A stretch of 64,000 nt of DNA from Cupriavidus neocaledonicus. GTDB taxonomy: Bacteria; Pseudomonadota; Gammaproteobacteria; Burkholderiales; Burkholderiaceae. Each line of letters starts with the position of its first letter. Position 1 is the first letter of the stretch. Of this stretch, positions 36,489-47,611 are shown piece by piece. The translations under genes were made by a program, and so were the position numbers. The notes beneath the pieces are model-generated. The model searched no databases and was not told the origin of the DNA. It was given only the letters and a program-made list of their open reading frames with translations. The DNA lies in assembly GCF_000372525.1 (NCBI RefSeq), contig NZ_AQUR01000089.1:190-64189 (forward strand), given 5' to 3'.

Positions 36489-36525
36489 AACGCCCCGGCC
36501 TGCTCCATGCACGCCGGGGCGTTTT
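36489..36525 (+). terminator. leuA attenuator terminator
   Basis: AACGCCCCGGC pairs with GCCGGGGCGTT around a 15-base loop, followed by TTTT-type sequence. It lies 95 bases before the leuA start, between hairpin 1 and the gene. Confidence 0.8.
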
Positions 36526-36619
36526 GCATTCCACAGCCGTGGAGCGCGGAACAGGCGGTAAAGCCCCGGACGCAGCATGCCGGGGACAGCACACCATAAG
36601 CAATCAGGAGCTCCACACC

Positions 36620-38161
36620 ATGTCTGACAAACTCATCATTTTCGACACCACCTTGCGTGACGGCGAGCAGTCGCCCGGCGCCTCGATGACCCGCGAGGAA
36701 AAGATCCGCATTGCGCGCCAGCTGGAACGCCTGAAGGTCGATGTGATCGAGGCCGGCTTCGCCGCGAGCTCCAACGGCGACTTCGAGGCGATCCGCTCGA
36801 TCGCGCAGGTGGTCAAGGATTCAACCATCTGCTCGCTGGCGCGCGCCAACGACAAGGACATCGCCCGCGCCGCCGAGGCGCTCAAGCCCGCCAACTCGTT
36901 CCGCATCCACACCTTCATCGCCACCTCGGCGCTGCACATGGAGAAGAAGCTGCGCATGACGCCGGACCAGGTGTACGAGCAGGCGCGGCTGGCGGTGCGC
37001 TTTGCGCGCCAGTTCACCGACGACATCGAGTTCTCGCCGGAAGACGGCAGCCGCTCGGACATGGACTTCCTGTGCCGCGTGCTCGAAGGCGTGATCGCCG
37101 AGGGCGCCACCACCATCAACCTGCCCGATACCGTCGGCTATGCCGTGCCGGAAGGCTATGCCGAGCTGATCCGCTCGGTGCGCGAGCGCATTCCCAATTC
37201 GGACAAGGCGGTGTGGTCGGTGCACTGCCATAACGACCTGGGCATGGCGGTGGCCAATTCGCTGGCGGCGGTCAAGCTCGGCGGCGCGCGCCAGATCGAA
37301 TGCACCATCAATGGCCTGGGCGAGCGCGCCGGCAACACCAGTCTCGAGGAAGTGGTGATGGCGGTGAAGACGCGCCGCGACTATTTCAACCTCGACGTCG
37401 GCGTCGATACCACGCAGATCGTGCCGGCGTCCAAGCTGGTGTCGCAGATCACCGGCTTCGTGGTGCAGCCGAACAAGGCCGTGGTCGGTGCCAACGCCTT
37501 CGCGCACGCCTCCGGCATCCACCAGGATGGCGTGCTCAAGGCGCGCGACACCTACGAGATCATGCGCGCCGAAGACGTGGGCTGGACCGCCAACAAGATC
37601 GTGCTGGGCAAGCTGTCAGGCCGCAATGCCTTCAAGCAGCGCCTGCAGGAACTGGGCATCGAGCTCGACAGCGAGAGCGAGGTCAACGCCGCCTTCACGC
37701 GCTTCAAGGAGCTGGCCGACCAGAAGGCCGAGATCTTCGACGAGGACATCATGGCCATCGTCTCGAACGAGGCCCAGCATGACGCCAACGAACACTTCCG
37801 CTTTATCTCGCTGTCGCAGCGCTCCGAGACCGGCGAGCGTCCGCATGCGCGTGTGGTGTTCAGCATGGACGGCCAGGAGCAGAGCGGCGAGGGCGAGGGC
37901 AACGGTCCGGTCGACGCCACCCTGCATGCGATCGAATCGCGCGTGGCCAGCGGCGCCGAGATGGTGCTGTATTCGGTGAACGCCATCACCGGCGGCACCG
38001 AGGCCCAGGGCGAAGTCACGGTGCGCCTGTCCAAGGCCGGCCGCATCGTCAACGGCGTGGGTACCGACCCGGATATCGTCGCGGCTTCGGCCAAGGCCTA
38101 CCTGGCCGCGCTGAACAAGCTGCACGACAAGGCCGTGCAGAAGATCAACCCGCAGATCTGA
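36620..38161 (+). CDS. leuA: 2-isopropylmalate synthase
   Basis: 513-residue enzyme that condenses acetyl-CoA with 2-oxoisovalerate, the committed step to leucine. The catalytic barrel starts [23 protein letters not shown] and has the metal-binding HCHNDLGMA and the family's [17 protein letters not shown]; the C-terminal LeuA domain (from about residue 390) gives leucine feedback inhibition. AGGAG lies 9 bases before the ATG at 36620; the longer frame is leader RNA. It is controlled by the attenuator just upstream and ended by a strong terminator. Confidence 0.97.
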   Translation: MSDKLIIFDTTLRDGEQSPGASMTREEKIRIARQLERLKVDVIEAGFAASSNGDFEAIRSIAQVVKDSTICSLARANDKDIARAAEALKPANSFRIHTFIATSALHMEKKLRMTPDQVYEQARLAVRFARQFTDDIEFSPEDGSRSDMDFLCRVLEGVIAEGATTINLPDTVGYAVPEGYAELIRSVRERIPNSDKAVWSVHCHNDLGMAVANSLAAVKLGGARQIECTINGLGERAGNTSLEEVVMAVKTRRDYFNLDVGVDTTQIVPASKLVSQITGFVVQPNKAVVGANAFAHASGIHQDGVLKARDTYEIMRAEDVGWTANKIVLGKLSGRNAFKQRLQELGIELDSESEVNAAFTRFKELADQKAEIFDEDIMAIVSNEAQHDANEHFRFISLSQRSETGERPHARVVFSMDGQEQSGEGEGNGPVDATLHAIESRVASGAEMVLYSVNAITGGTEAQGEVTVRLSKAGRIVNGVGTDPDIVAASAKAYLAALNKLHDKAVQKINPQI

Positions 38162-38216
38162 CCCCGACTCCTGCGCAGACGGCGGAAGGCCTACCCAGCC
38201 TGAACGTACGGACCAG

Positions 38217-38252
38217 GCCCGCCATTCCCGACCCGGGGATGGCGGGCTTTTT
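38217..38252 (+). terminator. Rho-independent terminator after leuA
   Basis: GCCCGCCAT pairs with ATGGCGGGC around a 13-base loop, followed by five T residues. It lies 34 bases before the stop codon of the convergent lipoprotein gene. Confidence 0.88.
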
Positions 38253-38285
38253 CATGGGCACGCAGCGGGGTACACCGCATGCGCG

Positions 38286-38816
38286 TCAGAAAAAGCGGCG
38301 CTCGTCGGGGTCGTAGAGCGGATCGGGCGTGATCTGGGTCCGGCGCAGCACGCCGGCATCGTCGAAATAGAAGTGGAACAGCGACGGCCAGACATCTTCG
38401 TGGAGGAAGCGGTAGGACCAGACCTCGTTGCGCATGCGCGGGTAGTAGCTGACCGGCAGCCGCGTCATGCCGAAGTGCTCGGCCACGTCGCGCTTGGTCC
38501 AGGTGTTGACCTGCGCCTTGTACAGCTCCGGCGTCGACAGCATGTTGCGGAACACGGTCAGGTTGCCGTTGCGGTCGAAGTCGGCGCCGTAGGCATACTG
38601 GCCCATCGGCTGCTTCGAGTAGATCCAGCGCATGGTGCCGTCGCGCAGCGGGAACACATCGGTGGGCGGCCCGAACATGGCCTGTACCGCGCCTTGGGGC
38701 TGGCCCACCAGCCGGTTGCCTTCCTGCACCGGCATCAGCGTGGCGCAGGCCGACAGCATGGCGACGCCCAGCGCCAGCACGAGGCGGCGCACACCCTTGG
38801 CGATGATGGAATGCAT
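38286..38816 (-). CDS. Small outer-membrane lipoprotein, BamE/OmlA-like
   Basis: 176-residue protein with a type II signal peptide: lipobox LSAC with Cys24. The mature part has GNRLVGQPQGAVQAMFGPPTDVFPLRDGTMRWIYS, in pieces resembling the SmpA/OmlA fold, and several Tyr/Arg-rich segments (SYYPRMRNEVWSYRFLHEDVW). No specific function is recognised. The open frame upstream of the ATG at 38816 is noncoding. It stands alone on the minus strand, convergent with leuA. Confidence 0.83.
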   Translation of the reverse strand: MHSIIAKGVRRLVLALGVAMLSACATLMPVQEGNRLVGQPQGAVQAMFGPPTDVFPLRDGTMRWIYSKQPMGQYAYGADFDRNGNLTVFRNMLSTPELYKAQVNTWTKRDVAEHFGMTRLPVSYYPRMRNEVWSYRFLHEDVWPSLFHFYFDDAGVLRRTQITPDPLYDPDERRFF

Positions 38817-39021
38817 GGCTGGACCTCGATCGATGGATGGGGTGTCGATACCGCAAGTGTAGTGCGGCGGCGGGCGGTGTGTGCCTCGGACGCTGCTTTT
38901 GTGCGGATCTGCCGATAAACCGGGCAGTTCTCCTGGAATTGGCGCTGCGGGTGCGGTCCGCGCCGCGATTTGCCCGCAACCGGACGGTGCCTTACTATCC
39001 AGCGCTTTCCAGGAGAGACGA

Positions 39022-40278
39022 ATGACGGTTGCGGCGCGGTGGCGGGGATGGCTGGGCGGGTTGTTGCTGGTGGCAGCGGCGGGCGCCTCGGCACAGGAGC
39101 CGATCCGGCTGGGCATGATCGACGGCCTGTCCGGTCCCTTCGCCAATGCCGGCGAAGCGGTGGCGCGCAACCTGCGCCTGGCGATCGAGCGCATCAACGC
39201 GCGCGGCGGCGTCAGGACCGCCGAAGGCGCACGGCCGCTGGAGCTGGTCACCTTCGACAGCAAGGGCAATGTCGATGAAAGCCTGATCCAGCTGCGTGCG
39301 CTGACCGACAAGCGCATCCCGTTTGTGCTGCAAGGCAACAGCTCGGCGGTGGCGGGGGCGCTGGTGTCGGCCATCAACCGCCATAACGCCCGCCAGCCGG
39401 ACGCGCGCGTGCTGTTCCTGAACTATTCGGCGGTCGATCCCAGCCTGACCAACGAGAACTGCAGCTTCTGGCATTTCCGTTTCGATGCCAGCGCCGACAT
39501 GCGCATGCAGGCGCTGACCGAAGTCATCCGCCAGGACCAGGCAGTGCGCCGCGTGTACCTGATCGACCAGGACTACAGCTTCGGCCACCAGGTGGCGCGT
39601 TCGGCGCGGGAGATGCTGGCGGCGCGCCGGCCCGACATCCAGATCGTCGGCGACGACTTCCACCCGATCGGCAAGATCAAGGACTTCGCGCCCTATATCG
39701 CCAAGATCAAGGCCAGCGGGGCGGACGCCGTCATCACCGGCAACTGGGGCAACGACCTGACGCTGATGGTCAAGGCCGCGCGCGAGGGCGGGCTGCGGGC
39801 CAAGTTCTATACCTTCTATGGCAATGGCCTGGGCGCGCCGGCGGCGATGGGCGATGCCGGGGTCGGGCGCGTGCTGGCGGTGGCGGAGTGGCATCCCAAC
39901 GTGGGCGGGGCGGCGTCCGACGCGTTCTACCAGGAATTCCGCGCGCGCTATCCGGAGCCGAAGGACGACTACGTCCACCTGCGCATGCAGATGATGGTCG
40001 AGATGCTGGCGCGCGCGATCACGCAGGCGGGCTCCACCGACGCGGTCAGGGTGGCGCGCGCGCTGGAGCACATGCGCTACGTCAACGACTTCCACGAAGC
40101 CACGGTCCGGGCCGACGACCACCAGGTGCTGCAGCCGCTGTACGTGTCGGTGATGGAGCGCCAGGGCGGCGCGGTGCGCTTCGACAACGAGGGCTCGGGC
40201 TATGGCTTCCGCACGGTGCGCAAGCTCAAGGCCGCGCAGACCACGCTGCCGACCACCTGCAGGATGGAACGACCGTGA
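39022..40278 (+). CDS. ABC transporter substrate-binding protein, branched-chain amino acid (LivJ) type
   Basis: 418-residue periplasmic binding protein of the type I fold. A signal peptide ends near GASA(24), then QEPIRLGMIDGLSGPFANAGEAVARNLRLAIERINARGG, read in pieces, matches the Leu/Ile/Val-binding family; RRVYLIDQDYSFGHQ and ADAVITGNWGNDLTLM are also typical. AGGAGA precedes the ATG. No permease or ATPase genes are adjacent, so it must use a transporter encoded elsewhere. The ligand cannot be read: amides, aromatic acids and amino acids are all used by this family. Confidence 0.88.
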   Translation: MTVAARWRGWLGGLLLVAAAGASAQEPIRLGMIDGLSGPFANAGEAVARNLRLAIERINARGGVRTAEGARPLELVTFDSKGNVDESLIQLRALTDKRIPFVLQGNSSAVAGALVSAINRHNARQPDARVLFLNYSAVDPSLTNENCSFWHFRFDASADMRMQALTEVIRQDQAVRRVYLIDQDYSFGHQVARSAREMLAARRPDIQIVGDDFHPIGKIKDFAPYIAKIKASGADAVITGNWGNDLTLMVKAAREGGLRAKFYTFYGNGLGAPAAMGDAGVGRVLAVAEWHPNVGGAASDAFYQEFRARYPEPKDDYVHLRMQMMVEMLARAITQAGSTDAVRVARALEHMRYVNDFHEATVRADDHQVLQPLYVSVMERQGGAVRFDNEGSGYGFRTVRKLKAAQTTLPTTCRMERP

Positions 40279-40317
40279 GCGGCGCGGCGCCGGGTACTCC
40301 TGCACCGGCTTTTCGGC

Positions 40318-40323
40318 TATAAT
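40318..40323 (+). promoter_or_regulatory. -10 box of rpsO
   Basis: A consensus TATAAT lies about 115 bases before the rpsO start codon. No good -35 is visible at 16-18 bases upstream, so only the -10 is called. Confidence 0.5.
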
Positions 40324-40438
40324 CCGCGGCTGTCGTTACCTGGCCCCGGTCCGGTGGCGGCAATAGCCAGTCAATTACATGGCACGACGCATGCGGCGCA
40401 TCCCGCGCTGTGGCGTTCGCAAGTGAAAGGAAATCATC

Positions 40439-40708
40439 ATGGCAGTCGCCGATATCAACAAGTCCGAAGTCATCAAGCAGTTCGCACGTGGCGCCAACGA
40501 CACTGGCAGCCCCGAAGTGCAAGTGGCCCTGCTGACCACCCGCATCAACGAACTGACCCCGCACTTCAAGGCCAACATGAAGGATCACCACAGCCGCCGC
40601 GGCCTGCTGCGCATGGTGAGCCGTCGTCGCCGCCTGCTGGACTACCTCAAGTCCAACGATGCCGACCGTTACCGCGCCCTGATCGAAAAGCTGGGTCTGC
40701 GCAAGTAA
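40439..40708 (+). CDS. rpsO: 30S ribosomal protein S15
   Basis: 89-residue primary 16S rRNA-binding protein of the small-subunit platform. [41 protein letters not shown] and the ending [12 protein letters not shown] are the standard S15 blocks. GGAAATC precedes the ATG. As in many proteobacteria it is followed by pnp, here after 443 bases that include a terminator and a large stem-loop. Confidence 0.98.
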   Translation: MAVADINKSEVIKQFARGANDTGSPEVQVALLTTRINELTPHFKANMKDHHSRRGLLRMVSRRRRLLDYLKSNDADRYRALIEKLGLRK

Positions 40709-40765
40709 GGTTGCGTCCGATGGCAGCGCGATTCCAGGGTTTGCACGGTTTCGCGTGAGGCCTCG

Positions 40766-40798
40766 ATGCCTGCTTCAGCACTGCTGGGCAGGCATTTT
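40766..40798 (+). terminator. Terminator after rpsO
   Basis: ATGCCTGC pairs with GCAGGCAT around a 14-base loop, followed by TTT. Moderate strength, so some transcription may continue into pnp. Confidence 0.65.
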
Positions 40799-40979
40799 GC
40801 ATTTCTGGCGGGGAAGAATCCATGCCGCCAGGGTGCGGGCTGTATATGGAGTGATTTTCGCTTCACGCCCCCCGGGCCATGTCGATGGCGCGGGCGCCGT
40901 TGCGGCAAGCCGCGCAACGGAGTAAGTTGTTCTTTTTTATCCAACACCCGGGATCGGGCAAGGAAACAGGGCTTTGTGT

Positions 40980-41022
40980 CATTCCAGCACGGCATCGGCG
41001 ATGCCGGTGCCGCGCTGGAATG
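40980..41022 (+). promoter_or_regulatory. Long stem-loop in the pnp leader (candidate RNase III site)
   Basis: CATTCCAGC (40980-40988) pairs with GCTGGAATG (41014-41022), and the stem continues inwards with CGGCA/TGCCG type pairs around a GC-rich loop. In E. coli a stem-loop in the same rpsO-pnp position is cut by RNase III and lets PNPase repress its own synthesis. This looks like the local equivalent. Confidence 0.6.
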
Positions 41023-41151
41023 GCATAGCACTTCCCTGCGACCGCGACCGGCAACCCGGCAGTTTGCCTGCGGCTGAGAACGCAGGCGTCGCCGGCCGCG
41101 CGCGTGTCATTGCGTAGATCGCGCGGCCAGCACGCAAGTCAAGGAATGCAC

Positions 41152-43326
<2,175 letters not shown>

Positions 43327-43344
43327 GCGGGACAGCGTGTCCCA

Positions 43345-43370
43345 GCGGCGCCGCCGGAAGGCGGCGCCGC
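43345..43370 (+). repeat. Perfect 11-bp GC hairpin with GGAA tetraloop
   Basis: GCGGCGCCGCC and its complement flank GGAA, a GNRA-type loop. It lies between the pnp stop codon and the terminator and probably protects or marks the 3' end of the pnp mRNA. Confidence 0.8.
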
Positions 43371-43376
43371 GGAAAA

Positions 43377-43405
43377 ACGGCCGGGCGATGCCCGGCCGTT
43401 TTTTT
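43377..43405 (+). terminator. Strong terminator after pnp
   Basis: ACGGCCGGGC pairs with GCCCGGCCGT around GAT, followed by seven T residues. Confidence 0.93.
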
Positions 43406-43470
43406 GTTTACACTGCGGCAACCCATCGAGCCAAGGCTCACACCGAGCAAAAGACAAGGAGCAAACAAGC

Positions 43471-44475
43471 ATGCAAGCCATCGAGATCCGCGAATACGGT
43501 GCCCCCGAAGTCCTCCAGCTGACCGAGCGGCCCGATCCGGTGCCCGCCGCGGGCGAGGTGCTGATCCGCGTGGCGGCCGCCGGCGTGAACCGGCCGGACG
43601 TGTTCCAGCGCACCGGCAACTATCCGGTGCCGCCCGGCGCATCGGACCTGCCTGGCCTGGAAGTGGCGGGCGTGGTGGTCGGCGGCGACCTGGCGCATGC
43701 CGACAACCGCTTCGGTCTCAAGGTGGGCGACCGCGTCTGCGCGCTGGTGCAGGGCGGCGGCTACGCGCAGCTGTGCACTGCGCCGCTGGCGCAGGTATTG
43801 CCGGCTCCGGACGGCCTCAGCGACATCGAGGCCGCGGCGCTGCCGGAAACCTTCTTCACGGTGTGGAGCAATGTGTTCGACCGCGGCTACCTGGGCCAGG
43901 GGCCGCGCGGCAAGGACGAAACGCTGCTGATCCAGGGCGGTTCCAGCGGCATCGGCACCACTGCGATCCAGATCGCCAAGGCGCTCGGCTACAAGGTATT
44001 CGTCACCGCCGGCACCGATGAAAAATGCAAGGCCTGCGAAGACCTCGGCGCCGACCGCGCCATCAACTACAAGACCCAGGACTTCGTTGCCGAAGTGGCG
44101 GCGCTGACCGGCGGCAAGGGCGTCGACGTGATCCTCGACATGGTCGCCGGCCCCTACCTGGCGCGCGAGCTCAAGTGCATCGCCGACGATGGCCGCATCG
44201 TCATCATCGCGCTGCTGGGCGGCGCCAAGGCCGAGATCCCGCTGGGCGACATCCTGCGCCGGCGCATCACCGTGACCGGCTCGACGCTGCGCCCGCGCCC
44301 GGCGTCGTTCAAGGGCAAGATCGCCGCGGCGCTGCACGAGCAGGTGTGGCCGCTGCTGGCGGCCGGCAAGATCAAGCCGGTGATCCACCAGGTGTTCCCG
44401 GCCGCGCAGGCGGCCGACGCGCACCGGCTGATGGAGTCGAGCGAGCATATCGGCAAGATCGTGCTGACCTGGTAA
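43471..44475 (+). CDS. NAD(P)H:quinone oxidoreductase, zinc-free MDR family (PIG3-like)
   Basis: 334-residue medium-chain dehydrogenase/reductase. It begins MQAIEIREYGAPEVLQLTERP; GEVLIRVAAAGVNRPDVFQRTGNYP and the nucleotide-binding IQGGSSGIGTTAIQIAKALG (about 155-173) match quinone oxidoreductases of the TP53I3/PIG3 group. The structural and catalytic zinc cysteines are missing, as expected. AAGGAGC precedes the ATG. It likely reduces quinones or enoyl compounds with NADPH. It is close to tpiA but not clearly linked in function. Confidence 0.92.
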   Translation: MQAIEIREYGAPEVLQLTERPDPVPAAGEVLIRVAAAGVNRPDVFQRTGNYPVPPGASDLPGLEVAGVVVGGDLAHADNRFGLKVGDRVCALVQGGGYAQLCTAPLAQVLPAPDGLSDIEAAALPETFFTVWSNVFDRGYLGQGPRGKDETLLIQGGSSGIGTTAIQIAKALGYKVFVTAGTDEKCKACEDLGADRAINYKTQDFVAEVAALTGGKGVDVILDMVAGPYLARELKCIADDGRIVIIALLGGAKAEIPLGDILRRRITVTGSTLRPRPASFKGKIAAALHEQVWPLLAAGKIKPVIHQVFPAAQAADAHRLMESSEHIGKIVLTW

Positions 44476-44544
44476 ATCGGCGGGCGTAGCGCCTTGCCCC
44501 TGCCACACGCTACAATAGCGGGTTTGATTTGGGAGGGGCACCTC

Positions 44545-45288
44545 GTGAGACAAAAGCTCGTCATCGGCAATTGGAAGATGCACGGCAGCCTGGCTGCCAA
44601 CGCGGCACTGCTGGAAGGCATCCAGGCTGGCGCCGGTGTGACCGGCGCGACGCTGGCGGTCTGCGCGCCGTTCCCCTATCTTGCACAATGCCAGGCGCTG
44701 CTGAATGGCTCCAAAGTGGCATGGGGTGCACAGGACGTGTCCGCGGAGGCGCGCGGCGCCTTCACCGGCGAAGTCGCGGCATCCATGCTGGGCGAGTTCG
44801 GCTGCACCTATGTGCTGGTCGGCCACTCCGAGCGCCGCACCTACCATGGCGAGACCGACCAGGCCGTCGCCGCCAAGGCGCTGCGGGCACTCGAGTTCGG
44901 CATCGTCCCGGTGGTGTGCGTGGGCGAGACCCTGGCCCAGCGCGAGGCGGGCGAGACCGAGGCCGTGGTCGGCCGGCAGCTGCAGGCGGTGCTGGAAGCG
45001 CTGACGGTGGAGCAGCTGGGTCGCGTGGTGCTGGCCTATGAGCCGGTGTGGGCCATTGGCACCGGCAAGACCGCCACCAGCGCGCAGGCGCAGGCGGTGC
45101 ATGCCTTCCTGCGCGGCCAGGTGGCCGCGCGCGACGCGGGCGTGGCCGAGCGCATGGCAATCCTGTACGGCGGCAGCGTCAAGCCCGACAATGCGGCCGA
45201 ACTGTTTTCGATGACCGATATCGACGGGGGCCTGATTGGCGGCGCCTCGCTCAAGTCGGAAGATTTTCTCGCGATCGGCAACGCCTGA
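44545..45288 (+). CDS. tpiA: Triosephosphate isomerase
   Basis: 247-residue glycolytic/gluconeogenic isomerase of dihydroxyacetone phosphate and glyceraldehyde 3-phosphate. Catalytic residues are K11 (GNWKMHG), H93 (VGHSERR) and E165 ([14 protein letters not shown]); [10 protein letters not shown] near the end is the phosphate-binding block. The start is GTG at 44545: GGGAGGGG lies 8 bases upstream and [12 protein letters not shown] is the family N-terminus. An upstream ATG at 44494 would add 17 unconserved residues. Followed by secG, as in many bacteria. Confidence 0.97.
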   Translation: MRQKLVIGNWKMHGSLAANAALLEGIQAGAGVTGATLAVCAPFPYLAQCQALLNGSKVAWGAQDVSAEARGAFTGEVAASMLGEFGCTYVLVGHSERRTYHGETDQAVAAKALRALEFGIVPVVCVGETLAQREAGETEAVVGRQLQAVLEALTVEQLGRVVLAYEPVWAIGTGKTATSAQAQAVHAFLRGQVAARDAGVAERMAILYGGSVKPDNAAELFSMTDIDGGLIGGASLKSEDFLAIGNA

Positions 45289-45339
45289 ATGCCGGCCGTT
45301 CCGATCGACCGATCAGGCAAGTAAGCTTATTTAAATCAA

Positions 45340-45714
45340 ATGGCAATCTTCAAGACTTTGTTGGTGGTGCTGCAGGTGTTGTCGGCGCTGGGCGTAATCG
45401 GCCTGGTGCTGATCCAGCATGGCAAGGGCGCCGATGTGGGCGCGGCCTTCGGCTCGGGCGCCTCCGGCAGCCTGTTCGGCGCCACCGGCTCGGCAAACTT
45501 CCTGTCGCGCACCACCGCCGTGCTGGCCACGCTGTTCTTCGTCTGCACGCTGGCGCTGACGCTGCTGGGCAATTACAAGCCCGCCGCCTCGCTGGGCGTG
45601 ATGGGTGCGGCGCCGGCCTCGGCACCCGCCGTGGCCGGTGCCTCGGCAGCCGCCGCAGCCCCGGCCGCCGCCGCGGACGCCTCGGCGCCGGCAGCCCCTG
45701 CAGTACCGAAATAA
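45340..45714 (+). CDS. secG: Preprotein translocase subunit SecG
   Basis: 124-residue subunit of the SecYEG channel. Two transmembrane helices (LLVVLQVLSALGVIGLVLIQ and TAVLATLFFVCTLALTLLG) flank the conserved loop GKGADVGAAFGSGASGSLFGATGSANFLSR. The C-terminal 45 residues are Ala/Pro-rich. It lies 51 bases after tpiA. Confidence 0.95.
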   Translation: MAIFKTLLVVLQVLSALGVIGLVLIQHGKGADVGAAFGSGASGSLFGATGSANFLSRTTAVLATLFFVCTLALTLLGNYKPAASLGVMGAAPASAPAVAGASAAAAAPAAAADASAPAAPAVPK

Positions 45715-45760
45715 TCCGTTTGCCTTGCGGCGGATTCCTGAGTTTTTTTGCAGTTGTGCG

Positions 45761-45790
45761 TTGAACAAAGCAAGAAATTTGGGTTAGAAT
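45761..45790 (+). promoter_or_regulatory. Promoter of tRNA-Leu
   Basis: TTGAAC (45761-45766) and TAGAAT (45785-45790) are 18 bases apart. Transcription would start near 45797, about 105 bases before the tRNA, and could continue into nuoA. Confidence 0.7.
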
Positions 45791-45901
45791 GCAAGGCTTG
45801 AAACGATTCCCCAGCGAGGGGTTCCGCGCAAAGACGAAAGCCTCTGCAACGGACCTGAAGGGCCTGAAAACCCGGCGCCAGGCAATATTGTTTCTCCCCC
45901 A

Positions 45902-45986
45902 GCCGACGTGGTGAAATTGGTAGACACGCTATCTTGAGGGGGTAGTGGCGAAAGCTGTGCGAGTTCGAGTCTCGCCGTCGGCACCA
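45902..45986 (+). tRNA. tRNA-Leu (GAG)
   Basis: 85 bases including the encoded CCA. Acceptor arms GCCGACG and CGTCGGC pair fully; the D arm holds GTGAAATTGGTAGACAC; the anticodon loop TTGAGGG gives GAG at 45936-45938; a long variable arm (class II) and a T arm GAGTTCGAGTCTC follow. It reads CTC and CTT codons. Confidence 0.97.
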
Positions 45987-46152
45987 AACAACTTGATCGG
46001 AGTCCCTGGCCGGGCAATGCACCCGCGCATGGGGCTCCGGCAGTCCGCAAGGCGGCGCGCCATGATTCTCGTGGCTTAGCGCCTGGGGTGGGCAACAGGA
46101 CGCCGCTTCAGCTGGTGCTGTTGACAACATTCCAGATAAGGCTGGCCGTACC

Positions 46153-46512
46153 TTGAATCTCGAAGCCTACTTCCCCGTTCTCATCTTCATCATCTTCGGT
46201 GTCGTGCTTGGCGTGGCACTGATGTCGATCGGTCGGATCCTCGGTCCGAACAAGCCCGATCCCGCGAAGCTGTCTCCGTACGAGTGCGGCTTCGAAGCGT
46301 TCGAGGACGCGCGCATGAAGTTCGACGTGCGCTATTACCTCATCGCCATCCTGTTTATCCTGTTCGATCTCGAAACCGCCTTCCTCTTTCCCTGGGGTGT
46401 TGCCCTGAGGGATATCGGCTGGCCGGGTTTCATCGCCATGGGCGTGTTTCTGCTGGAATTCATCGTGGGCTTCGTCTACATCTGGAAAAAGGGCGCGCTC
46501 GATTGGGAGTGA
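46153..46512 (+). CDS. nuoA: NADH-quinone oxidoreductase subunit A
   Basis: 119-residue membrane-arm subunit of complex I with three transmembrane helices. [43 protein letters not shown] in pieces (with the conserved Cys/Glu loop) and [13 protein letters not shown] identify it. The start is TTG at 46153, the only codon that gives the full family N-terminus. First gene of the complete nuoA-N operon, 166 bases after tRNA-Leu. Confidence 0.95.
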   Translation: MNLEAYFPVLIFIIFGVVLGVALMSIGRILGPNKPDPAKLSPYECGFEAFEDARMKFDVRYYLIAILFILFDLETAFLFPWGVALRDIGWPGFIAMGVFLLEFIVGFVYIWKKGALDWE

Positions 46513-46518
46513 TGTGAA

Positions 46519-47001
46519 ATGGCAATCGAAGGCGTTCTCAACGAAGGCTTCGTCACGACTACCGCTGACAAGCTGATCAACTGGACCCGCACCGGGTCGC
46601 TGTGGCCGATGACCTTCGGCCTGGCCTGCTGTGCCGTGGAAATGATGCATGCCGGCGCGGCGCGCTACGACCTGGACCGCTTCGGCGTGGTGTTCCGCCC
46701 GTCGCCGCGCCAGTCGGACGTGATGATCGTGGCCGGCACGCTGTGCAACAAGATGGCCCCCGCGCTGCGCAAGGTCTACGACCAGATGGCGGAACCGCGC
46801 TGGGTGATCTCGATGGGCTCGTGCGCCAACGGCGGCGGCTACTACCACTATTCGTACTCGGTGGTGCGTGGCTGCGACCGGATCGTGCCGGTGGACATCT
46901 ACGTGCCTGGCTGCCCGCCGACGGCCGAGGCGCTGATCTACGGCGTGATCCAGCTGCAGAACAAGATCAAGCGTACCAACACCATCGCGCGCAAGGGCTG
47001 A
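46519..47001 (+). CDS. nuoB: NADH-quinone oxidoreductase subunit B
   Basis: 160-residue peripheral-arm subunit holding the terminal [4Fe-4S] cluster N2, which hands electrons to quinone. Cluster ligands are C37-C38 ([10 protein letters not shown]), C102 ([10 protein letters not shown]) and C132 ([10 protein letters not shown]). Its stop codon and the nuoC start are one base apart. Confidence 0.97.
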   Translation: MAIEGVLNEGFVTTTADKLINWTRTGSLWPMTFGLACCAVEMMHAGAARYDLDRFGVVFRPSPRQSDVMIVAGTLCNKMAPALRKVYDQMAEPRWVISMGSCANGGGYYHYSYSVVRGCDRIVPVDIYVPGCPPTAEALIYGVIQLQNKIKRTNTIARKG

Positions 47002-47002
47002 A

Positions 47003-47602
47003 ATGGCGAAGCTCGACACCCTGAAGGCCGCGCTCGAGAAGGCTCTCGGCAAGCGCGTGCAGAAACTGATCGAGGCGACCGGCGAACTGACGCTGGTCGT
47101 CAAGGCCGAAGACTACCTCGAAGCTGCCCGCATCCTGCGCGACGAACCCTCGCTGCGCTTCGAGCAGCTGATCGACCTGTGCGGCGTGGACTATTCCGAA
47201 TTCGGCGACGGCGCCTGGGACGGCCCGCGCTTTGCCGCCGTCTCGCACCTGCTGTCGATCACCCACAACTGGCGCCTGCGACTGCGCGTGTTCGCCCTGG
47301 ATGACGATTTCCCGGTGGTGGCCAGCCTGATCGACGTGTGGAACTCGGTCAACTGGTTCGAGCGCGAAGCCTTCGATTTCTACGGCATCGTGTTCGACGG
47401 CCACCCGGACCTGCGCCGCATCCTGACCGACTACGGTTTCGTCGGCCACCCGTTCCGCAAGGACTTCCCGGTTTCCGGCTTCGTCGAGATGCGCTACGAC
47501 CCCGACCAGAAACGGGTCATCTACCAGCCGGTCACGATCGAGCCGCGCGAACTCACGCCGCGCGTGATCCGCGAGGACAAGTACGGCGGCGTGGAGTACT
47601 GA
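47003..47602 (+). CDS. nuoC: NADH-quinone oxidoreductase subunit C
   Basis: 199-residue peripheral-arm subunit (30-kDa family) that links NuoB and Nuo[24 protein letters not shown], read in pieces, and [19 protein letters not shown] are the signature. It is separate from NuoD here, unlike the fused NuoCD of E. coli. Confidence 0.96.
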   Translation: MAKLDTLKAALEKALGKRVQKLIEATGELTLVVKAEDYLEAARILRDEPSLRFEQLIDLCGVDYSEFGDGAWDGPRFAAVSHLLSITHNWRLRLRVFALDDDFPVVASLIDVWNSVNWFEREAFDFYGIVFDGHPDLRRILTDYGFVGHPFRKDFPVSGFVEMRYDPDQKRVIYQPVTIEPRELTPRVIREDKYGGVEY

Positions 47603-47611
47603 GAACGCGTC

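Larger units (their letters stand above)
40709..41151 (+). other. rpsO-pnp intergenic region
   Basis: 443 bases with no supported gene. It holds a terminator (40766-40798), an AT-richer stretch with TTGTTCTTTTTTATCC near 40928 that may contain a pnp promoter, and a long stem-loop at 40980-41022. The 103-codon open frame across it overlaps the terminator and has no recognisable protein features. Confidence 0.6.

Noticed and set aside
40766..41077. 103-codon open frame in the rpsO-pnp gap
   Set aside because: It starts in the rpsO terminator hairpin and runs through the pnp leader stem; no ribosome-binding site or recognisable protein pattern.
45715..45760. Possible terminator after secG at the T-run near 45743
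   Set aside because: The T-run is present but no stable GC stem precedes it, so I do not call a terminator.
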